The position numbers were made by a program, and so were the translations under genes. Below the pieces are notes generated by a model. That model did not search any database. It had not been told where the DNA came from and was given only the letters and a program-made list of their open reading frames with translations. From positions 78,956 to 142,955 of the forward strand of contig JBGTEP010000113.1 of NCBI GenBank assembly GCA_041747735.1: a stretch of DNA of 64,000 bases, written 5' to 3'. Of this stretch, positions 10,716 to 17,079 are shown in pieces; positions within the stretch are counted from its first letter, which is position 1; each line of letters starts with the position of its first letter. The DNA is from Chryseolinea sp041747735. Lineage in GTDB: Bacteria; Bacteroidota; Bacteroidia; Cytophagales; Cyclobacteriaceae.

Positions 10716-10744
10716 AAAATCCCGAAACTATCGCCCGGGATTTT
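10716..10744 (-). terminator. Rho-independent terminator after the DUF1328 gene
   Basis: Read on the minus strand, AAAATCCCG pairs with CGGGATTTT around an 11-base loop, and the second arm runs on into T residues. It is 15 bp beyond the stop of the small DUF1328 gene and separates it from tamB. Confidence 0.75.
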
Positions 10745-10758
10745 ACACTTTTCCATTG

Positions 10759-10923
10759 TCACTTGAAAATCCGTGATCCAAAAAGGAGCGAAAGAACAAA
10801 GAGAATAAGAAAAATAAAGAACAAAACTTTAGCAATGGAAGCAGCTCCTGCTGCAATTCCTCCGAATCCGAAGAGAGCGGCGACTAAAGCAATAACTAAA
10901 AAGGTGATTGTCCAGCGTAACAT
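10759..10923 (-). CDS. DUF1328 family small membrane protein (YtjA-like)
   Basis: A 54-residue protein beginning MLRWTITFLVIALVAALFGF and ending LLFGSRIFK. It has two hydrophobic helices separated by GGIAAGAASIAK, the exact plan of the DUF1328/YtjA family (usual length 53-60 residues). The function of the family is unknown; members often sit among general stress and envelope genes, as here. The call rests on translating the minus strand from the ATG at 10923 to TGA at 10759-10761. The longer plus-strand reading frame over the same bases has a basic, low-complexity product and is its shadow. A hairpin with a T tail follows directly, supporting it as a real transcription unit. Confidence 0.85.
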   Translation of the reverse strand: MLRWTITFLVIALVAALFGFGGIAAGAASIAKVLFFIFLILFVLSLLFGSRIFK

Positions 10924-10970
10924 AATTAAGTGGGGTTTAAGTGAGAAAATTTATTTGTTTAAGAAGTCAT

Positions 10971-11420
10971 TTATGCAGCTTCCTCTGTGGCTGCTTGTTT
11001 CAATTCTTGTACTAAGGAATATCGTAAGACGTTTAAGCCCATAAATCCAAAGAATTTGTCAAGCTTATGTAAGACCAGTATAACCGTATTCAGGACATCG
11101 ATTTCCGAGGTGAATAAACTGTTAGGACATCTTTTATCCTCCTGGTAAATATTATCAACTAATTCGTCGAGATGCATAATCGATGTAAGCGTTTCTTCAT
11201 ACTCCCCATTAGAAATGAAAAGAATCTGAATTGGATAGGGTAAACGCTTTGTAACAATTACTGCCTCCTCCGGCGATAAGCTCCTTTTAATCTGGACAAA
11301 TATGGCACGGGTCAGCTTTGCTATTTTCCAGGTTGACGTAAGGCCCAGACTATTTTTAATTTCGTTGAAGAATTTCAGCGACTTTTCGTCCTGGGGGTAG
11401 TAACTCAATGCGACTGTCAT
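10971..11420 (-). CDS. DUF2267-like protein
   Basis: 149 residues, soluble, no signal peptide or membrane helix. A stretch around residues 38-65 (LTRAIFVQIKRSLSPEEAVI, then KRLPYPIQILFISNGEY) resembles the DUF2267 signature, in which a helix of the form L..RL..EEA is followed by LP..L..LY...W. The usual closing Trp is absent, so this would be a divergent member. The end of the protein is helical and acidic (LKQAATEEAA). It is 47 bp upstream of the DUF1328 gene on the same strand, so they may share a transcript. DUF2267 proteins have no known function; co-occurrence with DUF1328 and YtxH proteins is common in Bacteroidota stress clusters (recollection, not searched). The family call is moderate; the gene call is firm. 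Confidence 0.7.
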   Translation of the reverse strand: MTVALSYYPQDEKSLKFFNEIKNSLGLTSTWKIAKLTRAIFVQIKRSLSPEEAVIVTKRLPYPIQILFISNGEYEETLTSIMHLDELVDNIYQEDKRCPNSLFTSEIDVLNTVILVLHKLDKFFGFMGLNVLRYSLVQELKQAATEEAA

Positions 11421-11805
11421 CGTGTAGTATAAATTTTAGTTTGACATCACTTACTAGTAAATCTTCGTACCAAATTGAAAATCGTCAGAATTGGTGCAGA
11501 AGTTCATTTTTAAAACAACGTATTGTGGAATGTTGTCCACGAGTTGTTGTCGGAATCTCCACACGATGGCGCTAAACAAATAAGACCATTTCAAAAACCT
11601 ACACCTATTTAAACACCGAACAATCCGATTCGGAAATCGGGAATCGTGGTCTGTTGGTGACTGCCTCGGACAAGCTGGGGATTTTTATTCCCGCCAGAAT
11701 GTTGCCGATTTGGTTTTGTAGGGTTTATCACTTGCCGGATGAACTGGCATAATGTTTTCTATTGCTGGGCTTGAGAACATGTGATAATCAATAACCCCTA
11801 CAACA
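11421..11805. other. Intergenic region between divergent stress-type genes
   Basis: 385 bases without a credible gene, lying between a minus-strand and a plus-strand gene, so it should carry both promoters. I see no clean TTG-N18-TAnnTTTG match. There are two weak hairpins: CCGAT/ATCGG at 11625-11640 and a GGGGA/TTCCC pair with a T-rich loop at about 11677-11692. Minus-strand frames across it are open for about 100 codons at 11685-12002, but that frame mostly covers the YtxH gene antisense and is not coding-like. Confidence 0.5.
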
Positions 11806-12069
11806 ATGGATAACAAAAAAGAATTAATCGGTGGAATGATTGCAGGTGCTGCAATTGGTTTAGCAGTGGGAATTTTATTGGCACCTGAACCTGGCAAGAA
11901 GACTAGAAAGCGCATTGCTGATAGTTCAGGCAAAGTGAAAGATGATCTGATGTCATCTGTTAACGAATCTATCGAATTGTTGAAAACGCAATTCAATGCC
12001 AAGATTGATCAACTCACGCGAGGAGGCAAAGAAGCGGTAGACTATGCAAACAAAAAGGTAAACAATTAG
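11806..12069 (+). CDS. YtxH domain-containing protein
   Basis: 87 residues. It has the family plan: a short polar start (MDNKKELIGG), a glycine/alanine-rich membrane helix (MIAGAAIGLAVGILLAPE), the conserved APEPGKKTRKRI junction and an amphipathic helical tail of about 50 residues that probably forms a coiled coil. YtxH proteins are small membrane-associated stress proteins of unknown biochemical role (YtxH was named as a general stress protein in Bacillus). Neighbours are other stress/envelope genes. A strong hairpin follows about 115 bp downstream. Confidence 0.88.
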   Translation: MDNKKELIGGMIAGAAIGLAVGILLAPEPGKKTRKRIADSSGKVKDDLMSSVNESIELLKTQFNAKIDQLTRGGKEAVDYANKKVNN

Positions 12070-12185
12070 ACTTTAGATATTAACCTAGCCAGGCCGGTTG
12101 AAAGTAATACGGTCTTGCTTTGATCATGAGAATAAGACTGACTCATGGCAAATAAGTTGGCTTTTAATCAATCTAGACTGGGCTT

Positions 12186-12206
12186 ACCCCATCAACTTGA
12201 TGGGGT
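12186..12206. terminator. Perfect 10-bp inverted repeat, probable terminator
   Basis: ACCCCATCAA and TTGATGGGGT are exact complements around a single C (in RNA the loop would open to 3-5 bases). A GGC/GCC pair flanks it and TTT follows on the plus strand. It lies between the YtxH gene and the next lipoprotein gene, so a terminator is likelier than an operator, though the T tract is short. Confidence 0.55.
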
Positions 12207-12266
12207 TGCCTTTATCGATTGACAGGAAAAATTTCGAAGTAGTAAAAACAAGTTAATAATAGTAAT

Positions 12267-12686
12267 ATGAAAAAGATAATTGTATCAATAATATTAGTGG
12301 CTTCTGCGGTCGCCTTTTATCAATGTAAACCGACCTCGGACAGGAAAGTCGAAGAAGCAAAAGAGGAAATCAAACGCGATATTAGCAGGGAAAAACAAGA
12401 CATCACAAAAGATCTTCAAACACTTAGAGACGATATCAACGCTCGCCTTGATGAAGTTTCAAAAAAGCTTGAGACAACAAAAGACAAGTCGAAGACTGAA
12501 CTTGAATCCGTTAAACAAAATTTAATGGATCAAAGAGCAAAAGTGCAAAACGCTTTAGATGAGATTGATCGTTCGTCGGATACGGCATGGGATGAAATTC
12601 AGTTACGTGCACGTAACGTTGCGGATGAGGTAAAAGTGGAATTTCAGGTTTTGAAGGAGAAGGTTAAAATTGCTTTGGATAAATAA
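12267..12686 (+). CDS. Coiled-coil lipoprotein, stress-type
   Basis: 139 residues. A lipoprotein signal (MKKIIVSIILVASAVAFYQC) ends at Cys20, preceded by a hydrophobic run; the mature part is almost wholly helical, highly charged and heptad-like (E, K, D and R rich, no Pro or Gly), so a long coiled coil anchored in a membrane by lipid. It resembles the sll1863-type stress-protein group in composition, but I recognise no defined domain. It is 8 bp upstream of an OmpA-family lipoprotein gene, which suggests co-expression and a role in spanning or bracing the envelope (inference). Confidence 0.8.
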   Translation: MKKIIVSIILVASAVAFYQCKPTSDRKVEEAKEEIKRDISREKQDITKDLQTLRDDINARLDEVSKKLETTKDKSKTELESVKQNLMDQRAKVQNALDEIDRSSDTAWDEIQLRARNVADEVKVEFQVLKEKVKIALDK

Positions 12687-12694
12687 AAAGTTAT

Positions 12695-13375
12695 ATGAAA
12701 AATTTAGGGAAGTCTTTACTCTCTGCAGTACTTTTCTTGGCGATTCTCTTCACACATCCTTTGTCAGGTTGTAAGAGTTCAAACACAACTAAGGGTGGTG
12801 CCATTGGTGCAGGTGTTGGTGGTGCTATTGGAGGAGTTATTGGTCACAGATCAGATAACACCGTGGTGGGGGCAATTATTGGCGCGGCGGTTGGAGGAAC
12901 TGCTGGAGCTTTAATTGGCAGGCACATGGACAAACAAGCAGAGGAGTTAAAAAGAGATCTTAAAGGGGCTGAGGTTGAACGAGTAGGTGAAGGTATCATT
13001 ATTACCTTTGACTCCGGGCTTTTATTCGGACACGATTCGTTCGGACTTCAGGTGGCGACGAAAGATAATCTTACGCAGCTAGCCAAGACGTTGAACAAAT
13101 ATGACGACACAAATATCCTTATCGAGGGACATACTGATAGTAGCGGGGAGGACTCTTATAACCAAACTTTGTCTGAAAAGCGAGCGAGGGAGGTGGAAAA
13201 CTTTCTAGTGACCCAGGCGGTTAAAAATTCAAGGATCACTACCAAAGGTTATGGAGAAACACAGCCACTTTCGACAAATGATACTGCTGAAGGAAAGCAA
13301 GCAAACAGGAGAGTTGAGGTTGCTATTTATGCAAATAATGAAATGAAAAAACTGGCAAAGAAGGGGGAACTTTAA
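12695..13375 (+). CDS. OmpA-family lipoprotein with glycine-zipper region
   Basis: 226 residues: lipoprotein signal ending at Cys26 (LSGCKSSN), then a glycine-zipper segment (about 33-80, with GAIGAGVGGAIGGVIG and a second GAIIGAAVGGTAGALIG) that can insert in a membrane, then an OmpA peptidoglycan-binding domain (about 100-215). The domain keeps the diaminopimelate-binding pair: Asp in EGHTDSSGED and Arg in LSEKRAREV. The plan matches the YiaD/Pal-like group. It anchors the outer membrane to the cell wall. It follows the coiled-coil lipoprotein gene at 8 bp. Confidence 0.92.
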   Translation: MKNLGKSLLSAVLFLAILFTHPLSGCKSSNTTKGGAIGAGVGGAIGGVIGHRSDNTVVGAIIGAAVGGTAGALIGRHMDKQAEELKRDLKGAEVERVGEGIIITFDSGLLFGHDSFGLQVATKDNLTQLAKTLNKYDDTNILIEGHTDSSGEDSYNQTLSEKRAREVENFLVTQAVKNSRITTKGYGETQPLSTNDTAEGKQANRRVEVAIYANNEMKKLAKKGEL

Positions 13376-13475
13376 TAAACAGCTATTCAATACATTCGAG
13401 TAACCCCTGCTCGCAAAGATTGCATTATCTGTTGACCCTTAAGTTGACGACGTTACGTACTATACAAGTTGGCAT

Positions 13476-13913
13476 ATGGATAATCACATTGAAAGATTGA
13501 AAGGGATGGTAAGCAAATGCCGTGTCGGTATGATGGGAACACACCGAAATGATGGAATGCAATTTACCCCGATGTCACATGTTGACATTGACGATCAGGG
13601 AAGTCTTTGGTTCTTCACAAACAACAACTCTGAACGTGCATGCAATATTCAAACAGATCCATCAATACAACTCACCTATGCTCATGAAGCAGACAGCACT
13701 TACTTGTGCATTGAAGGGACCGCACAACTGAACTTTGATAAAAGTAAAATGAAGGAGTTATTTAACCCCTATTTGAAAGCTTGGTTTCCAAAGGGCCTGA
13801 GTGACCCGACAATATCGTTGCTGGTCGTAAGGCCTATACATGTTGAGTATTGGATAAATGACGAAAACAAAATCCTGAGACATAGCGAAATTCCTTCAAC
13901 ATCCATGTCATGA
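13476..13913 (+). CDS. Pyridoxamine 5'-phosphate oxidase-fold protein (general stress protein 26 type)
   Basis: 145 residues with a split beta-barrel flavin-binding fold: MMGTHRNDGMQFTPMSHVDI, LWFFTNNNSERACNI, QLTYAHEADSTYLCIEGTA. The order of strands and the FFT.....K/R...I block are those of the GSP26/PNPOx-like group, which bind FMN or F420 in related proteins; the actual substrate is not known. Its placement after OmpA, YtxH and DUF1328 genes supports a general stress role. The 100 bp upstream contains CGTTACGTAC, a 10-mer that recurs upstream of the mla operon at 14433. Confidence 0.85.
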   Translation: MDNHIERLKGMVSKCRVGMMGTHRNDGMQFTPMSHVDIDDQGSLWFFTNNNSERACNIQTDPSIQLTYAHEADSTYLCIEGTAQLNFDKSKMKELFNPYLKAWFPKGLSDPTISLLVVRPIHVEYWINDENKILRHSEIPSTSMS

Positions 13914-13972
13914 AATCCGTGATTTGGGTGGTATCCACATTCCAAATAGAACATAACCAGTAGATTTAAAGC

Positions 13973-14299
13973 ATGGAAACGATAGTGACAAAGAAGAAGC
14001 GGGGAGGGACTATATCTGAAGGCATGGAGTATGCGATCTCCAGGGGCTATACTGAAAATTACAAGCTATCTGCCATAGGGTTTACCACTGACACAGAGGA
14101 AAAATACTACTCACTCAAGGTGGTGAAGATAATGGGTTATTTTCGTTTTTACGAAAATCCTAATGAGACTACAATTCTCTTTCTGATTCAAACTTCCGAT
14201 GGTAAAAAGGGGACTTTGATTGATGGGATGAAGACTACGTCGCCTCCTGACATTCCAAACTTTTTACTAGAAGTTAGAAATGCTTTTGAAAATATTTGA
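13973..14299 (+). CDS. Hypothetical protein
   Basis: 108 residues, no signal peptide, no membrane helix. A basic N-terminus (METIVTKKKRGGTISEGMEYAISRGY) is followed by an alternating pattern of strands and ends in a helix. I do not recognise a family. It follows the PNPOx-fold gene after 59 bp on the same strand and may be co-transcribed with it. Codon use resembles the neighbours, so it is probably a real gene. Confidence 0.65.
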   Translation: METIVTKKKRGGTISEGMEYAISRGYTENYKLSAIGFTTDTEEKYYSLKVVKIMGYFRFYENPNETTILFLIQTSDGKKGTLIDGMKTTSPPDIPNFLLEVRNAFENI

Positions 14300-14475
14300 C
14301 GTGCCGAAACATCCGTTTGTTCAGCCCTGGTCGTGGTGTAAATGCCCCTAAAAGCCCTCGTGGTAAGAAAATTGTTGTGCAAAAAATTCCACACCCGGTG
14401 GCTGTATAATCCACTTTATTAATCCAATGCAGCGTTACGTACGCATTATGTAGTACAATTTCTCTGGCACATTAT

Positions 14476-14497
14476 TTCTAATGCAAATGCATTAGAA
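14476..14497. promoter_or_regulatory. Perfect 10-bp inverted repeat upstream of the mla operon, candidate operator
   Basis: TTCTAATGCA and TGCATTAGAA are exact complements separated by AA. The repeat ends 20 bases before the ATG of the permease gene. Size and symmetry fit a dimeric repressor site better than a terminator: there is no T tract and the centre is too short for a stable RNA loop. No regulator gene is adjacent. Confidence 0.5.
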
Positions 14498-14517
14498 TCT
14501 ATAATCCTTTGCGGCGA

Positions 14518-15273
14518 ATGAAATTTAAGAAGTTCCTCATTAGACTCAGTGATATTTACCGGTTCATTTCCAGGTTTTTTAAAGAAGCTTTATTTCCACC
14601 TTATGAGATAAAAGAAATATTAAAGCAATGTTTCTCGGTTGGCAATAAGTCATTATTCCTTATTGCCTTCACATCTTTTTTAGCCGGAATAGTGTTTACA
14701 AAACAGTCTCGTCCATCCCTTGCTTCCTTTGGGGCGGAGTCGTGGTTGCCTTCTTTAGTAGCACAGGCTGTGGTACGGTCGTTAGGGCCCCTTATCACTG
14801 GACTTATCTGTGCAGGAAAACTTGGTTCGAACATCGGAGCAGAATTAGCGAGTATGCAGGTAACCGAGCAGATCGATGCAATGGAAGTTTCGGGAACACG
14901 TCCGTTTTCCTATTTGATTGTTACCCGGGTTGTTGCTACCACTTTAATGCTTCCCATTCTTGTTGTATTTGCGGATGTGATGGCGTTGATGGGGTCTTTT
15001 TTGATGGTATATAGTATAAATAATACAGGCTTTACTTTATTTCTTAATGAAGTGTCGGCCGTCATTTCATACCTGGATGTTTTTTCATCGCTTATCAAGT
15101 CAGCTTTTTTTGGATTTTCGATTGGGATTGTTAGTAGTTATGCAGGATATCATTCCGGCAAAGGTACAACCGGCGTGGGTAGAGCGGCAAATACGGCTGT
15201 CGTTGTGTCAATGATTTTCATTTTTGTAGTAGACTTAATTGGTCTGCAGATATTGAATTTATTTAGAAGCTAA
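14518..15273 (+). CDS. mlaE: MlaE-family ABC transporter permease
   Basis: Integral inner-membrane permease of the Mla-type phospholipid transporter; 251 residues from the ATG at 14518. An in-frame TTG nine bases earlier is less likely. It has the MlaE/DUF140 plan: an amphipathic N-terminal interfacial helix (PPYEIKEILKQCF), then five or so membrane helices with the family stretch GPLITGLICAGKLGSNIGAE, followed by MQVTEQIDAMEVSGTRPFSY, which in the family contacts the ATPase. It is the first gene of a three-gene operon (next gene 2 bp away). Direction of lipid movement cannot be read from sequence. Confidence 0.93.
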   Translation: MKFKKFLIRLSDIYRFISRFFKEALFPPYEIKEILKQCFSVGNKSLFLIAFTSFLAGIVFTKQSRPSLASFGAESWLPSLVAQAVVRSLGPLITGLICAGKLGSNIGAELASMQVTEQIDAMEVSGTRPFSYLIVTRVVATTLMLPILVVFADVMALMGSFLMVYSINNTGFTLFLNEVSAVISYLDVFSSLIKSAFFGFSIGIVSSYAGYHSGKGTTGVGRAANTAVVVSMIFIFVVDLIGLQILNLFRS

Positions 15274-15275
15274 AG

Positions 15276-16052
15276 ATGAAATTACAAGAGACACCATATC
15301 TGGAAAAGGAAAGTACTCGCTTAGACGAGGTAGTGAAGATCAAGAAGCTGTGCAAAAGTTTCGGTGATCTTACAGTGTTGCAAGATCTCAATCTCGATTT
15401 AAAGGAGCGGGAGAACCTTGTGATTCTGGGTAAATCCGGGACGGGAAAATCGGTCTTGATAAAATGTATGGTGGGTTTACTCAAACCTGATTCGGGAAGT
15501 ATAAATGTATTGGGATATGATGTCCCTTCATTGTCTGTGCATGAACTTAATGAACTCAGACTTCAGGTAGGTTTCTCGTTTCAGGGCAGTGCACTTTATG
15601 ATTCGATGTCAGTTCGTGAGAATCTTGAATTTCCACTAAAAAGAAATTTTGGAATATTTGACAAGTCAAAGCTGAACGAAATGGTAATGACTGCATTGAA
15701 AGATGTCGGCCTTGAATCTGCTGTCGATCAAAGTCCCTCGGAGCTTTCGGGTGGTATGAAAAAAAGAGTGGGTGTTGCCAGGACGCTCATCTTAAACCCT
15801 AAAATTATGTTGTATGATGAACCAACGGCAGGGCTGGATCCTGAAACTGCCGCTGAAATTAATGAGTTGATTCTTTCTGTAAGAGATAAATACCATACGT
15901 CATCTATTATCATTACGCATGATATTAGCTGTGCCCGCCAGACATCTGACCGTGTTGTAGCATTGTTTGACGGAAGAAATAAATTAGAAGGTACTTTTGA
16001 GGAATTAAAAAGTCAGAATAACAAAGAACTACAATCATTTTTTAACTATTAA
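15276..16052 (+). CDS. mlaF: MlaF-family ABC transporter ATPase
   Basis: 258 residues, cytoplasmic ATPase that drives the Mla-type transporter. Walker A GKSGTGKS (52-59), Q loop in SFQGSALYDSMSV, signature LSGGMKKR (157-164), Walker B IMLYDEP with catalytic Glu182, D loop AGLDPE and switch His in ITHDIS. The GSALYDSMSVREN form of the Q-loop region is typical of MlaF rather than of other importers. Gene spacing is 2 bp to the permease and 10 bp to the MCE gene. Confidence 0.94.
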   Translation: MKLQETPYLEKESTRLDEVVKIKKLCKSFGDLTVLQDLNLDLKERENLVILGKSGTGKSVLIKCMVGLLKPDSGSINVLGYDVPSLSVHELNELRLQVGFSFQGSALYDSMSVRENLEFPLKRNFGIFDKSKLNEMVMTALKDVGLESAVDQSPSELSGGMKKRVGVARTLILNPKIMLYDEPTAGLDPETAAEINELILSVRDKYHTSSIIITHDISCARQTSDRVVALFDGRNKLEGTFEELKSQNNKELQSFFNY

Positions 16053-16062
16053 TTAGAAGAAT

Positions 16063-17037
16063 ATGGATACGCAGGAATTTAAGCAGAACCTGAAACTTGG
16101 TGGTTTTGTATTGACTGGCCTTGTGCTTTTCGCACTAGCCCTTTTTTATATTGGAAAGGAGAATACTGTTTTCAATCGAACTTTTACCGTATCCGCGGTA
16201 TTCAAAAATATTGAAGGACTTAAAGATGGCGACAAGGTATGGCTTTCGGGAGTGAAAATCGGTACCGTGAAAAACGTTCGGATTATAGCGGAAGGTAAGG
16301 TGATAGTAGCATTGTCATTAAAGGATAAACAAAATGAATTTATAAAAAAGAATGCAACGGCTTTCATTGGTTCCGATGGTTTGGTTGGAAATAAAATCGT
16401 AGTCATAAGACCGGGTACAGCAAGTGAGATTATACAGGATAGTGATACGATAAATACATTTTCCCCCACTGACACGCAGGAATTAATAAACATTGCGAAG
16501 GATGTAGGCGCCAACACCCGCAGTTTAACAGATGATTTGAAATTGATTTCGGCTCGGATTAACAAAGGCGAGGGTATTCTGGGGGAGCTCCTTAGTGATG
16601 GTCCGATATCCAATGATTTACGTGAGGCGATTATTGCTTTGCGTTCCGCAGGAGAAAATACAAACCGCGCAACTCAGGATTTGAAAACGATGTTAACGGA
16701 AATTAATTCTGGAGATGGACTGGTAACAAAGTTAATACGGGATTCCAGCTATGCGAACACATTTGAAAGGGCACTCAATAATGTAGCCGAAGTGGGCAGG
16801 AACTCGAAAGTAATGTCGGAAGATTTAAAAACGGTGATATCGAAATTTAATGATAAGGATAATGCGATTGGAGTATTATTAACTGATACCTCATTTGCCA
16901 ACAAGCTCAAAAGTACTTTAGTTAATGCTGAATCTGCGTCAGTAAAACTGGATGAGAATATGGACGCTTTGCAGAGTAACTTTCTGCTACGTGGTTACTT
17001 TAGAAAACAGAAAAAGGCCGAAGAGAAGAATGAGTAG
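16063..17037 (+). CDS. mlaD: MCE-domain protein (MlaD-like) of the phospholipid transporter
   Basis: 324 residues. One N-terminal membrane helix (about 13-31) anchors an MCE domain (about 38-118, with FKNIEGLKDGDKVWLSGVKI and the SDGLVGNKIV segment); MCE domains form hexameric rings that bind lipid. After it come three tandem units of about 48 residues (from about 152, 200 and 247), each of the form K/D-x-D/G-x-G/A-I/L...LL.D....N.L, forming a helical extension, and a C-terminal NFLLRGYF close to the basic tail. The long helical part could reach across the periplasm. It is last in the operon; the substrate-binding MlaC and outer-membrane MlaA are not in the window. Confidence 0.92.
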   Translation: MDTQEFKQNLKLGGFVLTGLVLFALALFYIGKENTVFNRTFTVSAVFKNIEGLKDGDKVWLSGVKIGTVKNVRIIAEGKVIVALSLKDKQNEFIKKNATAFIGSDGLVGNKIVVIRPGTASEIIQDSDTINTFSPTDTQELINIAKDVGANTRSLTDDLKLISARINKGEGILGELLSDGPISNDLREAIIALRSAGENTNRATQDLKTMLTEINSGDGLVTKLIRDSSYANTFERALNNVAEVGRNSKVMSEDLKTVISKFNDKDNAIGVLLTDTSFANKLKSTLVNAESASVKLDENMDALQSNFLLRGYFRKQKKAEEKNE

Positions 17038-17079
17038 TTTTGAATAATAACTTGCTTACTCGCCAGGTGAATTGAACCA

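Noticed and set aside
10763..11044. Plus-strand open frame of 93 codons over the DUF1328 gene
   Set aside because: Product is a low-complexity Lys/Arg/Ala chain; the antisense frame gives a perfect DUF1328 protein.
14509..14518. TTG start for the permease gene, nine bases before the ATG
   Set aside because: The ATG at 14518 gives the normal family start (MKFKKF) and TTG starts are rare here.
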